Positions 51,369 through 64,000 of a stretch of 64,000 nt of DNA are shown in pieces. How positions within the stretch are numbered: position 1 is the stretch's first letter; each line of letters opens with the position of its first letter. The translations under genes and the position numbers were made by a program. The stretch comes from Hirudo medicinalis (Eukaryota > Annelida > Clitellata > Hirudinida > Hirudinidae). The DNA lies in NCBI GenBank assembly GCA_011800805.1, contig MPNW01000048.1, positions 189,106 through 253,105 on the forward strand, written 5' to 3'. A model generated the notes under the pieces. That model was not told where the DNA came from and searched no databases. It saw only the letters and a list, made by a program, of their open reading frames with translations.

Positions 51369-54300
51369 CTGTTTAAAGGACAGACAATGTTATGCATTGT
51401 TATGCCAGAAGGAAGAGAAATAACAGGCATAAAACAACACAATGAAAAGATAGGGGACATGCACATGAGATCGCTCTTATCGGCTACAAGTGATCTCCTC
51501 AGGCATAAACAATTGCATCGTGTCCAGTGTTCAAGCATTCTCTCACCAAAAAAACCTCAGCAGTGTCCCAAATGTAAAACATTCACCGACAACAAAACGC
51601 TTTTGTTTACCAAAAATTCTTGAGCCTTGAATATTCAAAGTTATCTTAAAAATAAATATAATCGTGTGCTACGGATGAAGACATAACAACTACAACAACA
51701 ACAAGAACAAGAAGAGCATCACAAAATAAGTTATTATAATTACGGGTCTACTTAATAAGTACACGGGGAGTTGAGAAAGATAAAAAAAAAAGGTGGGGCA
51801 GATTGGCTGATCTTACTGCTCCCCACGGTACGATATAACCCAATAAAATGTCGATTGGATTAATGAAGCTCGATTTTGTTCCATTCTATTGTAGTTAATT
51901 TCTTTCTTTTGCGATGTGACCGTCCCGTTTAGTTTAGATTTTGTACTAATTCTTGAATACAAAGAGAAGCAAGCAAATGAAAAAATGTTTCAGCACAAGT
52001 TATTATGCACAACAACACTCAACAATACAATTCGGAGGAAATGAAAAATTTCCATGATCAATCGGACAGACATTAAGAGAACAAAAGAAGGAACTTAATG
52101 CCTCCCGCGCGAACGACCGGCGATCAAGGACGGAGCAGCACACCGTCTTAAAGCAATCGGGTATCGAATATTAACCCAACACTGCAGATGACGAAAACTG
52201 CTTCCTCGTCTGACTCATCATCAGAACATCAGAGCAGCCCCAGATGGTGTAACAAAGAAAGAAATGTTGACAATAAGCACCTTAATCACACAAATATTCG
52301 GAGCAATTATCATATCCAACGGCCTTTTCACCATTATGTCGGGAATGCCAACCGGTGATATCAATATTGTCATCGTCGCCAGCATTTTCATCATGACGCG
52401 CAAACAAATGACCAGAGGGACTTAAAGAGAAGCATATCGATCAAGTAGTGATTAAATGAGTGACAAATGATGATGCTAGTGACGAACGAAATGATGACAA
52501 TAAGGTTGGTGACACCTCGAATATGGAAATGATGACGATACGTTTTGAGAAGAGTGTAATTTGGGGAGCAATCAGAAGCCATGATTGGCTGTAAAATTGA
52601 TCGTATTTTCTCATACTGATATCAAGCAGCAACAGGATGTTTCTAATAATTGTGCACGGGCGATATTTTTTATTTAAGAGAATTGCACCCAGTAAAACAA
52701 TTAATAAAATGTCTGATGAAGTACTTCATGTTTGTCAATCTATGTAGATTTTTGTCCTATATTCCCAAAATTACCAGTCAATCCCTAGCACATCTCACTT
52801 TCCGATGTTTATATATATTTAGTCGCATAACCAGATTTTCAGAACATTTAAAATAAAACATTTAGCTAAAATTCAGAATAAAATTAAGTGAATTAATTGA
52901 ATGTTATGAAACTATGTCTTTAAACATATTTACAAATATTCATCTCAATTCACATTTCTGCAATAAATGAGTAAATCTTAACTGATAATAAAATTTCCTC
53001 CTCCAATTTTGCAATTTTGAAGGAAATATTAAAATGAAGACTAAGATGTGGGAGGAAAACTCAATAAAAGTGACATTATTTTTAAAGCAGAGAAACAAAA
53101 AAAAATATTCTCAATAAGAATAGGAAGAGAGAGAAAAGATTGGAAATGGTCATTATTTTAAGAGGTTTCTTGTTCTATGTGAGATACGACAATCGAAGGT
53201 GATAACATGGCTCCAGAAGAAAAATAAAGTCAAATATTTTCCAGATAAAAACATCTTCTGTGATGGTTGACAAAGATAATTTGTGCAAGCAAAGTAAGAA
53301 ATCCCTGGGTTCTGGAAATGTGCAGGAATTATGATCATGGAGGGCATCCATCAAACCATAAATAGTTTTAGGACAAATACGATGACCGAGATGATGGTAA
53401 TGAGAATAAGGTAGGGATGACGAGGTGTCCTTGCTATAAGAATTGCTTGGACGCTCGGACCCAAGAGATATGCTATGAAGAAGAAAAAAATAGGAACACA
53501 TGAAAGCATGGCAGAGGTTTGCACGCGCATTACAGATTAGCGCTCATGAATAAGCAATGATTCAATCAATCAATCACTCAGTCAATCAATCTGGGTATCA
53601 ATGGATATCAAACGCAGAGCCTCGTGAAGCAGGATGCAAACATTCGAATGAACCATCAACCGACCACCAGCCACCGATACGTCAAGGGATTTCACCAGAT
53701 TGATACGTGCTCCAAACAGAGGTTTGTTTATCGTCTTCCAAAATAATATTTTTAATTTAACAGTTTATGAATCTCAGAAAGAAATGCACAAATAAATTGT
53801 TGGAAGGCTGACAAATCAACTAACAAACTACATAAACTAACAGAGTTAGATGGACAGAAACAAAAAGAAAAAAGCAATTGCTAAAAGGAAGAAAAAAGAG
53901 ATGAAGAATTACTGCTGACCTGAAAGTGACCAGAAAATTAATCAACTTCATCTGGACGGGCTGCTTTTCGTTGTAATTAAAGCACAAAATACACTCAATT
54001 TAAATTTTCATTTTGCAATCTCCCCATTATCACTACAAACTTGTTCAAATACTAGAAATATTACATTGCTGATAAACTGGCAGACATTGTAATTATCAGC
54101 CCTAACTCGATTTTGAAATAAGATTTTGTCGAAAGCTAGATCGAGTGACTTTTAGAAAATCCCTGCTTTCTTTTATTTATAGTTATTTTATTGCATCAAA
54201 TGCATTGCAACAACACGTTCATCAACAGAAAGAACAAAAGGACAAAGCGCATGCTTCCCTATCGGATTGAGCCTCATCAAGAAATTAATAGAACAAAAGC

Positions 54301-56435
54301 ACCATGAAATGTAACAAACATCAAAGCAAATAAACTAATTAAAGAACACCATGCAACAAATACAAATTGAAAAACAAAGGCTTTTAAAGGTTCGATTCTT
54401 ATGGATGGCTAAAAAATATAATAATACAAAGACGATCCAAATGTTCGAATACAAATACTTCCTCCTTATCTTCCCCTCCCAAAAATGCAAACAAAACTTC
54501 CGACCACTGACCATATTCCATTTTTTCATCTGGCGACTGTCTGCCCTTTTATCTGGCCTACTTCCTAATCAATAGTTGTCTTGGACTATCCTCTAAACTT
54601 TCAAAGTAAATAATATGGCCCAGGTCGAAATCAGACCCTGATAATCTTCTCGATAAATTTAATATTATATTATTATTATTATTATTAAATCTTTGCCAAG
54701 CGAATACCTACTGCAATTACCTTAAAACCTGCTTCAGTACACCATTCATACAAATTAATTGCATAAGCAAAAAACAAAATGGTTTAAATCATATTAAATG
54801 AGGATGACTCTACTTCAATTCATTGATTGATGTTGTAAGAAGATATTATCAGACGACTAACTGAATGATGTCTTCACATCACATTAACCCATAAAAAGCA
54901 CCACTTATGGTCGACAAATGTCACACGCAATTTCGTTTAACCTTTCAATTTGGTTTGACCTTGGAAAGTTAAAAGTAAATTTAATGCAGGTGTTGTCAGG
55001 TTTTTTGACCAAAAACGTTTAGAAGCATTTATGAATGATTACACTCTTCATCTTGAAGGCTTCAGAAGTTGTAAACGTGTACAACTGCATGCTCGATAGG
55101 TAAATAACGAAAATTGTAAATAATAATAATAATAATAATAACAGTGATAATAGCAATGATAACAGTAACGATAATATAATATTGTAATTATTCCACTAGA
55201 ATTAATATTGAGAAAATAATAACATTTTGCTATTTTGTATTTAACTCCATCTCAGTGCCTGAGTCACTAATACGAGAAGCATTGGATCCCAAATAGGCAA
55301 TGACATATGCTAGGAAATTGTCAAGAAAGATTTCCTCATGCAAGACTTCCATTTCTTCATAAAAGAGTCATCAATTTCTAATACATTTGTTCCAATATTT
55401 CATAAATTCCTCACCCACCTGAAGAAAGCTTAAAGCATTTCTTGTCCTGTAATTCACAAACGTCACACAGAAATCCATCCACTTCAATCTACACACCATT
55501 TCAATCTAATTTCTAATTTTAATTTACTCTAATTCAATCGATACATTATTGTATACATTGTGCAAGGATCACATAGCCAAAAATTCTATCATTGACTGTC
55601 AACGAGAGATATTTTCCAGCACCTAGACACACGTGCGGGGAAGGCAAGCGAAATGATTACTGAGAGAAGCACTAAAGTTAGAGAGTGAATTCAATTATGC
55701 TCAAGTGTCCATACGGTCAGACCACCGCCATCAACATCGTAATTAATGCAGCCCATCACTGCGACCATAACATTTGGAACCATCATAACCTTCCCCATCA
55801 CATTCATCATCATCATCATCATCATCATCGTCGTCGTCGTCGTCGTATCCGCTTTTTACGAACCTATTTGCGCAAAATGTAACTGTTAATCAGCCAATTA
55901 GTTGACATTAATATGAGCGATACCTAACAATAAGGAGAATGGTTGTTCTTTGTCTTCAAAGAAGGTCATTATTGATGTGGATATCAGTTAAAAATTAGTA
56001 TTAATTAAATTCTAAAGCATAATAAATTCTTGGCAAACCTTACAATCTTGCACAACAAGCAGAGAATCATTTCATGAGATTTCAAAGTTGAAAACTCTTT
56101 CTCAAGACAGTTCAAAATTTTGTAACGCGTCCTTTAAAGAAAACTTTAAGATGAAAAATGACTCTTAAAAAAAAAACAACACTTTTTGGTCACATCAGGT
56201 TTCAATACACATGACCACAGTTGATATCATGCCAAGAGTGAATAACGTTTGGCTGGAATAGTCTAGTCCACTTTATTTGCTACAAAAGCCAAAAAAAACG
56301 CTTTCCACCACAGGTGAAAACATCTGGGCCCTGAAAAGATTTACATCCTAAGTTTTATTTCTTTAACACTGTCGTTCAATTCCGGGTTGGATACATAATT
56401 CAGGGAAAGTCCAGGCCGCTGAAACCGCAGTTTAC

Positions 56436-56574
56436 CAACAAGGAATCTGATACCGATAGTTCGGATTCCATCGACAATGACTGGTGAGCTTCTAATGAAT
56501 TATATCCCACAGGCATCGTATTACTTCTTAGAGGAGGTGCGAAATTTATGAGAGACGGACGGAGGGCGTAGCAC
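56436..56574 (-). CDS. Possible additional linker exon of the MAP4K4-type gene
   Basis: On the minus strand an acceptor (GGCAG) precedes 139 nt that read open, and a GTAAAC donor follows at a Leu-Leu boundary. It encodes 46 residues including APPLRSNTMPVGYNSLEAH and SMESELSVSDSLL. It starts in phase 2 and ends in phase 0, which fits the phase-0 start of the exon at 51368. Composition (Ser/Pro-rich) suits the poorly conserved linker between kinase and CNH domains. There is no direct sequence match to the family, so this rests on splice grammar only. Confidence 0.25.
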
Positions 56575-58199
56575 CTGCCATCACGTGATAAAGGATAAAA
56601 GGAGTCGATTAAATGGCATCGATAAAGCAAGCCCAAGACGATAGTCTCACTACTCATCCACCATTTAGCACTCACAAACATCTGGAAACTCTATCAGCTC
56701 CTACTCCGCGGGGGAACGTTCCATTTTCTGGAATTTCCAAGACACCTTGATTGCATTCGGAAGAAAAGGATGCTGAGGATGTAAGAGAGTCATTATTGGA
56801 AGATTGTCTGAAGGATGGATTGTCGATCAAAAGAATAAAATGATGAATAGTTTAAAGGGGCGTTCAAGTGAATAGATTTATGAACAGATAAGAAATGGCT
56901 TGAGAGCAACAGATAGATAATCCAAACTAAACAGTCGCCAGGAGTTCGGGGTCAGAGATGATGCAGAGGACTTAATTGAACTCAAGATCAACTTCAAATC
57001 AATCAAGACGTTTGAAAATCACAAAGCAATTACAAAGCATCCGTATATCCCGATTGAGCTTAGGTAGGGATGAATGGATGATGATGAGAGATGATGGGAA
57101 ATGACGTAAAAAATGCTTTAATTAATTTCCATCCGGATAATAATTTTCCGGCGCATGAAAATAGCCATCCAATCAGGGAAGACGTATTATTAATTATCTG
57201 AGAAAATTATTTCCAGAAAACTCGAAAGTCGAGGATGTTTCGATGACGAATGACGAAGAAAAATATGAGAAGATTGCAAACATAAAAATATCAGAAGAGG
57301 TGTCTCTTTTCAATGTCATTACATGATTACATGTCATCATGGAAGGTTCAAATAAGATAAATAGTTAAAACCTCGCCTAATGAATCTGCATAAATAAATA
57401 AATAATAATAGTAATAATGTAGCGAGGTTAATTAGTGTAAAAGTGCAGCAGAATAAGCCAGCAGGAAAAGTAATAACTGATATTTGACAGATGAAATTAT
57501 GTCATCAGTTCAGGTGCATTCCCTAGCAGGGTGCACCTAATGCTTTAGCTGCGATAATAAATAGCCATATCAACATAATAACAAATCTGAATAATTATTG
57601 TAATTATTGATAATAAAGAATAATAAATTCATATGTAAAACATAACGATGAACTCCAAAATGTTCCATGATGTTTCATTCAGTGATTTCATATTTGTGAG
57701 CCTCTCATCCGTGACACCATCTTCCTATTTTTGTAGTGATGATGACGATGATTGAGACTCAGTACCGACATCGTCCATATTCATGACGGTTGATAAAATA
57801 CGTCTGCAGAGATTCACATGGCAGACGATGCGCATGACGTAATGATGTGAGTTAGGGGGCTGCAAAGAAGCCGCTGATGCTGATTTAGTAACGATGATGA
57901 TGACAATGATAATAGTAATAATAATAATAACAACAATAATAATAATAAGACACACGCAAATAGAATAAAAACAAAATATATAACATCAGGAAATCAAATC
58001 AATGATCTCTTTTAAAATAAAGTTTCAGTTGAAAAAAAAAACGAATGTCCATTTGAGCTCAGTTGGACTTAAATAGGAGTGAATGTGCAAGCTGTGAGAA
58101 GAAATGTTATCTTTAATGTTATCTTAGAGCGTCTTTGATACGCAAGATAGAGATCCTTTTAGTTCTCCTCTGATCCGAAGTTCCTTTAAAGCACCTTTT

Positions 58200-58545
58200 T
58201 ATGACAATTTGCCCATTTTCCAGCTAGACTTCGTTTGAATATCGAGTATATAATATTTCCACCGGATATTCAAGGGCGTGACGGTGTAAATCAGGCAGGG
58301 ATATGTCCCCAGGACATCCAGTCCGAGCAAATGGAAGATAGAAAGGGTTTCCATGTCTCCACTCCTTAAAACAAGCCATACAAGCGCCATACAAAACTTA
58401 CCGACGACGTCATTGTCCTTATGCATTTCTACTGCAACTATTACCTAAGCTTCGTCCTCCTGGAAAAATAACGCCGGTTATCATTTCGTAATAGTCCGTG
58501 TGCATCGAAGCACGACGCATCAATTCGCCATCTTGTAGGTGTTAT
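58200..58545 (-). pseudogene. Degenerate gamma-glutamyl hydrolase-like fragment
   Basis: Gamma-glutamyl hydrolase removes glutamates from folylpolyglutamates; its core has YYxxxxxxNGxxFPGG and later GDYFPxWGTCLGFE with the catalytic Cys. Here one minus-strand frame (ending near 58,423) reads DYYEMITGVIFPGGRSLGN and stops. A frame one base over continues with GKFCMALVWLVLRSGDMETL and then HLLGLDVLG. Spacing from FPGG to GD to LG(L/F)D/E fits the family, but the WGTC segment containing the nucleophile is lost and a frameshift is needed. No N- or C-terminal exons were seen nearby. I read it as a pseudogene fragment; a chance resemblance remains possible. Confidence 0.35.
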
Positions 58546-59196
58546 TCGACGTCCAAGATGGCGTCGTTACAGGAAAAATGGTGTGAAACGGGGGCTAATG
58601 GTGCGAACCTGAAATCCATGATAACTTCATTTATTTATTTTGGTCACAAGATAATGATAAACTATGCTTCTTCTTGGAAAAAATAGATTCTAAATGAACG
58701 AAATAATATTTGTCCAGAAATGGCAAGAATGAGTCATTGTTTACCTAACATTGAACGGTTAGTGTCTTCAGGACGTCATAGGAAAGAATAAAAATACACT
58801 TAATGATAAGAATAAAGATTGTTGACGATAAAGATTAGCTGGTAATTTCAATCCTCTCGACGTGATCATCTCGAAATCGAAAAGGTTAAAGTAGATGGTA
58901 AATAAAATTGCAGGAAGACAAACAAAAATAATGGCGAATGTCAAATTGAAGTTGTTGTTGATGATGACGACGACGAGTAGCATAGCAGTTGATAACAGGA
59001 TGACGGTGGACGAAGAGGAATTGATGGAACAAGTGACATGGCAATCAGTCCTTTATGGTTCTTTATAATGAAATAGTTGCAGCATCCGACATGTCGTCAA
59101 CCTCAAACGTGGTGACGATCATTCTGCTGACAAGTGGCAATAAATCGACCAGCGAATTCCCACAAATACTCACGCATATTGTCTCAGGACAATATG

Positions 59197-59229
59197 AATG
59201 AATGAATGAATGAATGAATGAATGAATGA
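59197..59229 (+). repeat. (GAAT)n tetranucleotide microsatellite
   Basis: Eight GAAT units in otherwise non-repetitive intergenic or intronic sequence. Confidence 0.9.
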
Positions 59230-60479
59230 AATTTTGGACGAAATTTTACAAATGATCTTCATCTAATCTAGTCAATGTTTTTAAAGATGTTTGTGATCTT
59301 GTGATAATTTATCATTGTAAATGAATGATGAAGGCATCGATGCTTTTATAACAAAGGCTATATTATTGATGCCTTGCAGCAGTGCTCCGATTTTCCATAA
59401 AACAAGAAAAGTAAATTAGATCGAGCGTAACTTGAATTTCAAAGCAATTTTCCAATTGTAAAATCTGACTTTATAATAATCGTATTAATGCTCATACTAT
59501 ATATAGATATAGACTTAATGCAATCATTGATACTAATCATTAACACGTTTAAAATCATATCTCAACTATGAGCAAGTCAGTCATATTGCGTCGATAAAAG
59601 AACTTATTAATTATTATTGAACTGCTAAGTCACTGCTGCAGATAATATAACATTATTAATATGACCCTCTATTAACATGGTGTCATCATGAAATTACGGG
59701 CACTCCAGTACATTAGCGGATAAGTGCTTAAACACACTGTGTTGGTGTGACATCTCAATTCAGAGAAATGAGGAAATAACCCAGACAAAATTGAGCATAA
59801 TTTTTTACTTTATTAGTTTTTTTGATGAAGATTAATATAATAATATATTAATATAACAATAACATACTACCAAACTTTATTGTTATTACATTTTGTTCAA
59901 AACACTTTTTAAATTTAAAAAGAAATAAATGTCATGAAATTATAACTTTAATGTTATGCGATATGTAACGTACCACAATCACCGCTATTTATGTAATGTT
60001 AGTCGGACGACTGAAGCCAGAAATATCCAACTTTAATAATGAAATACAAGTCCGCACGACCAACAACAATAACGACGACGACAACAACAACAACAAGAAT
60101 GTGAGAGAGATATGGACTGAGAGATGGTATTAAAGAGAAAATCGGTGCTGGAAAGGAAGAAAAAAACAGAAGATTGGATTGGAGAGAAAACAGGACCTGG
60201 AATGATTTAATGGAACATTTGGGAGCGGATGAGAGTTGTAAAAAGATCAACACATGTCCATGCGAGCAAGCCAAGCACTGGCAACATGTCTCTCTTCTAG
60301 CGAAACTAAACCACTTTTCGGAGATCTCCATTTTGACCGTAAATATGAAAATCTAGAAATATGAAACCATATAAGACCACCTAAGGGTGCCTTAGTGAAC
60401 ATCAATCAAGGTTTACCAAACTGTACGAGAGAATCTCAGCCGGTAATTTAACTCATGACTAGCTTAATTATGATAATTA

Positions 60480-61050
60480 TAAATGGAGGATTGTATTACA
60501 AAATTACATACTAGTTATAAAATTACATATTACAAATGAATTTACATATTACATATGAAATTACATATCTAAAATATAAAACAGAAAGTGCGTGTGCGCG
60601 TGTGTGTGTGTGTTTTTTGCGAAGTCGGTTTAAAAAAGCTAATATAAAACAGAAAGTGCATGTGTATGTCTGTCCGTCCCAAGAACTCATCCAAAACGGT
60701 GATCGGTAGCGACTTGAAATTTGCACGCGTCATACTTTATGCCATTCTTAGGCAGACTGCTATTTTCAACTTTCAATTATTCCAACTTTCACCTTTTCCG
60801 AACCAGCTTTAAACTCGAGAGGTAATGAAAGCAAGGGGCATTGTGCTCCCGCATGGTGTAATGCTTAAGACCTCGCCTCTCACGACGGCAGCACGGATTC
60901 GAATCACGATGCGGGAGCACCGTCCTAATCACCTTGCCTCAAAGAACAAGCTTCTTTGAGGGCAAGCAGCTGGCTGAATGTATGTAGTATATGACTGGCG
61001 AATCTGGTTTAAAAAAGCTAGTTACATATAGAATTACATATTACATAAAA
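60480..61050. mobile_element. Composite repeat with a tRNA-like SINE candidate
   Basis: A 78-nt core at 60843-60920 starts GTGCTCCCGCAT and ends with its exact complement ATGCGGGAGCAC. It contains an A-box-like TGGTGTAATGC and a B-box-like GGATTCGAATC in tRNA order, with an internal CCTCTCAC resembling the tRNA-Glu(CTC) anticodon region. The T-arm and anticodon stems do not pair properly, so it is not a functional tRNA. The surrounding sequence carries duplicated GGTTTAAAAAAGCTA (about 60,629 and 61,007), duplicated ATATAAAACAGAAAGTGC, and TTACATATTACATA units at both edges. This fits a tRNA-derived SINE inside a larger dispersed repeat. Confidence 0.45.
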
Positions 61051-61404
61051 GTCACTCGATCCATTCAAGAGGATGCATGACTTTTTCACGACCAGCACTT
61101 TTCAAATAAGTAATTTCTTTAAGTGATCTAAAAAGCTCTCCAGAAGAAAACTAATTTTATTAACTAATAATAATCTCCGAGATGGATTTACGGATAATAA
61201 AGGAGGGCCTTTTCATTAAAGCTTTCCATTTCGCACGAGAAAGGAATGATGCACACACTGCACACATCCACGAGAAGAGAGAAAGTAACACATACATGCA
61301 CGCACACATACCTGCATATGAATACAAACGAACAGATGAAAACGTACAGATGGAAACGTACAGAGAAGAAAAAGCATAGCAATAAGAAAAAGTGCAAGGC
61401 TCAC

Positions 61405-62067
61405 CCGGTCAGGAGAATCACAGCATAAAGTGCAAGATTTTCTAATTCCTGAAAATTTGCAAAGGGAAGGATTGTCGGATGGGTGGAACTGGTGATAGTA
61501 ATAGTTGTCTACGATCCGGAAAAACTTGAACTGTTCCGTGCACAAGATCCATCCAAATCCAACATTGCCACCATGGCTGCACGGGTAAAATATATCATGC
61601 TTTTCATCATAACCTTGAGAAATAGAGCCATTATCGCTTGCGCCATCTCTAGCCTTAACCGAATGACCAGCATCAAAACTCTCCAGGTAAGCGTTCACAA
61701 GGATAAGGTCATCAACTTTGATTGAAACGACTCCATGATTCTCAAATAGCCAGTCATGACAGTCATTCAAATCCAACCTTCCTCTTTTCCAGAGTATTAT
61801 CAAATCCACGTAAGACGGGTCTTTGTCATCACTTCTAGCGTTATCGCCTTCATCGACATCGTCGTCGTCGTCACTGTTATTATTATTGTTGTTATTCTTG
61901 TCATATTCGTCCTCCATGTCGAGTCTGAATTCCTTCACGCACTTCTGAATCCAGGCATAGAAACAGCACTCTCCAGATTTTGGAGAACATTTGGAATCGT
62001 GAAGTCTATTGAATACAGTCCTCAACTTTCTCTTTAGAACTTCGTTGGAATGAAACACCAACTCCAT
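61405..62067 (-). CDS. Unrecognised long reading frame with Asn/Asp runs (possible single exon of an unknown gene)
   Basis: The frame is open from 62124 to 61216 on the minus strand, far longer than others in this AT-rich context. The first internal ATG is at 62067 (MELVFHSNEVLKRKLRTVF). The part up to a good GTGAGC donor at 61405 encodes KLRTVFNRLHDSKCSPKSG, CCFYAWIQKCVKEFRLDMED, a run of Asn then Asp from a GTT/GTC microsatellite, DLIILWKRGRLDLNDCHDWL and IKVDDLILVNAYLESFDAG. An in-frame acceptor-like TTCAG lies just before 62128; reading from there adds a hydrophobic LSLIVNVIILILRYQ segment. I recognise no family. The plus strand also has a perfect-looking start context (GCCACCATGG at about 61,573) followed by an open stretch to a CAG/GTAAGC donor at about 61,685, so the coding strand is not certain. 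Confidence 0.35.
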
Positions 62068-64000
62068 TTGCTCACCGGATTGATAACGTAAAATCAATAT
62101 AATAACATTAACAATTAGCGACAACTGAATTATTTAGTTAATATTCTTCTCTCGTTTGTGCTACAACAGCGTACTGACAACATTCGCATGGACGCTTAAA
62201 AAGCATGTTAAAAAGAATGTTAAAAAGCACGAAAGAAGCAAGCCAGCTTGCGAGCGAATGGGATGGACTAAGCGACTCTACGCTTTCCATTTAAAGCATC
62301 TCTGCCTACGCGCATCCACGCGATCACTGCGACCGTTCATCGCCATCATAATCATAACCAGTGCCATAGTTACGGTGACATATTACTAAAGGCATTTGAA
62401 TATCACCACAAATTTTTATCAAAATAGCTTTCAAACAAAACCAATAATTTAACCCATCGCTTTAGTGCTTGTTATACAGCTATAACAATTGTGTTATGTT
62501 AAGAGTTGTATTCAAATTCGATTACATTAAAGAAAAGGAAGAATACAACCGATTGACAATTAATTATAATTTAGAGGAAAACAACATATTGTGTGAGTGA
62601 CACTATCGAAACTGGTTGCATTCAACGTAGTAGTGAGTTTAGATGAAGAAGTAAAACTGACATTTTAATGTTTGGTTCGAGTTTTGTATCTGCTTAGTTG
62701 GTCGATCTGATCCACAGAAAGGATGGAAGAATTTATTTATCTTAGAGTGCCAATTCAAGTTCCCCGGGCAGAGTTCAAGCACTCGTGCATGAATGAATGG
62801 GTAAAGTCCCTAGAAGAGTAGTTGCCATTCAATGCACTGCTCGTGCACTAATTCATGCATAGAAAATAGTAATAGTAGATTGGAAAGGATGTCAGAAAAG
62901 TAATTTCCTTTAATTTGTCAGCACCTATCTCTGCTAGACGTGCCAGTCATATTAAGTGTTCCACTGTATCATGATCAGTTTATGTTTTATTTTGATAAAA
63001 ATCAATTAATCACATTACGCATTCTCTTTTATTTATTGCCACTGTTAATAGCAAGTAAAACATTTCCTTAAATATGTCTATTTATAAAATGATAATATTT
63101 TAAAATATTAAAATTGGAATTACAATGCTAAAATTTGAGACCACCATTTTGTATCCTGGAAGTTCATAATTAAACATTGAAATTCAGCTATCAAAAGAAT
63201 CTTGACAAGGGCAACATAGAGCCTAAATTATGTCGTTTTTACTAAATAAATTATAAAATTAATGTTAATAATAATAATAAAATATTAATAGTGACCTATC
63301 AATCTGCTAAGATATTAAAAGATAGGTAGAATTATTACTTTTATTACTCACGAGTACCTCAGGGATAAAAATCACAAAGCATCAAGGTTTGGTTCTGAAT
63401 TTATTGTCCAGATAACACTGATTTTGAGTTCATGTCCAAGTGGTCAATATGGAATTTTTGAGTTCATTTGATTCACAAAACATGCAATAGCAAACAATTT
63501 CTCTTTTTACATACTCTGAACGTTTACAAACATAAACATGACATTCCACAGATCAAATAAATATTAAATAAGACTTAAGATTTACAAAAGTAAGACTTTA
63601 CATTTCCCCACCACATTTGAATATTTAAAAGCATTATTATCCCATAATTATCATTTACCTCACTTATTATTTCACTTATTTACATCAATGTCACTCATAC
63701 GAATTGACTTGGAGAAATTCAAACCAACAGCTGGTTGACATCGTATCAAGTCAATTTCATTTATTTTTTTCATGAGTAAATGATGTAGAACTAGCAAATT
63801 TAGAAAGGTGAGGCTTGTATGTAGTGATGGATGTATCAACAAAGAGACAATCAACATTATGAAATGCATAATTCAGGAAGATGCAATATCACCATGTCAA
63901 TCTCACCACACAATGTTTTGAGTATCTTAAATAAATATTGCCCAATGCTCTACATAGACGCATATGTTGGATAAAAATATTCCAAATCAAAACGAATTGA

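Larger units (their letters stand above)
51369..64000. other. Region 5' of the recognisable kinase exons
   Basis: If the MAP4K4-type gene extends leftward to its kinase domain beyond the window, this whole stretch may be one or more of its introns. Apart from the items listed separately (candidate linker exon, hydrolase-like fragment, SINE candidate, unknown reading frame), it holds CAT/CGT microsatellites at 55800-55846 and 57890-57950 and no exon I can support. I found no kinase subdomain motif (HRDIK, DFG, APE) on either strand. Confidence 0.45.

Noticed and set aside
51143..51538. 131-aa minus-strand frame at the kinase linker exon
   Set aside because: It overlaps the true exon 51108-51368 in the wrong frame; the right frame gives [12 protein letters not shown] and joins in phase to the downstream CNH exons.
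53340..53475. Possible linker exon reading SLGSERPSNSYSKDTSSS
   Set aside because: It has an acceptor but only weak donors, and its phase does not lead into the next known exon; no homology.
60174..60356. Plus-strand frame reading MEHLGADESCKKINTCPCEQ after an acceptor-like ACAG
   Set aside because: It has coding-like composition, but no homology, the reverse strand is also open, and no partner exons were found.

Overview
The window is nuclear DNA from an animal. The evidence is AT-rich sequence, spliced genes with GT-AG introns and conserved phases, many di- to penta-nucleotide microsatellites and minisatellites, and a 396-base assembly gap. The protein set (SLBP, an hnRNP A-type protein, ATOH8, ZCCHC7, a misshapen/MAP4K4-type kinase) is that of a bilaterian, probably an invertebrate; a spiralian such as an annelid is possible, but nothing here fixes the species. 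Most real exons are short, so the genes below were assembled by hand from splice sites, reading-frame phase and family homology.

Layout. 1-12,400: gene-poor and repeat-rich, with no supported gene. 12,404-13,861 (minus): REEP5/6-like ER membrane-shaping protein, 5 exons, 181 aa. 14,293-15,614 (plus): histone mRNA stem-loop binding protein SLBP, 6 exons, 173 aa, divergent from REEP5 across about 430 bp. 17,090-18,709 (minus): hnRNP A/B-type protein, 7 exons, 327 aa. 20,425-21,753 (minus): ATOH8-type bHLH factor in one uninterrupted reading frame, 442 aa, with three E-boxes upstream. 21,800-30,180: microsatellites and AT-rich DNA, plus an unexplained GC-richer, palindrome-rich island at about 28.6-29.6 kb. 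30,188-33,694 (minus): ZCCHC7/AIR-type zinc-knuckle protein of the TRAMP-like RNA surveillance system, 8 exons, 737 aa, five intact CCHC knuckles. 36,099-51,368 (minus): the 3' eleven exons (469 aa) of a MAP4K4/TNIK/MINK1 (misshapen) kinase. They include the whole citron-homology domain; the kinase domain is not in the recognisable part of the window. One intron of this gene holds a 35-bp AT satellite and the gap. 51.4-64 kb: no firm gene. It holds a possible further MAP4K4 linker exon, a degenerate gamma-glutamyl hydrolase-like fragment, a tRNA-like SINE candidate and one unrecognised long reading frame at 61.2-62.1 kb.

The genes are independent eukaryotic loci, not an operon. SLBP, the hnRNP and ZCCHC7 all act on RNA, but their proximity is not evidence of joint function. 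I found no CRISPR array, no bacterial-type system and no clearly autonomous transposon. The most unusual sequence is the palindrome-rich island at 28.6-29.6 kb.
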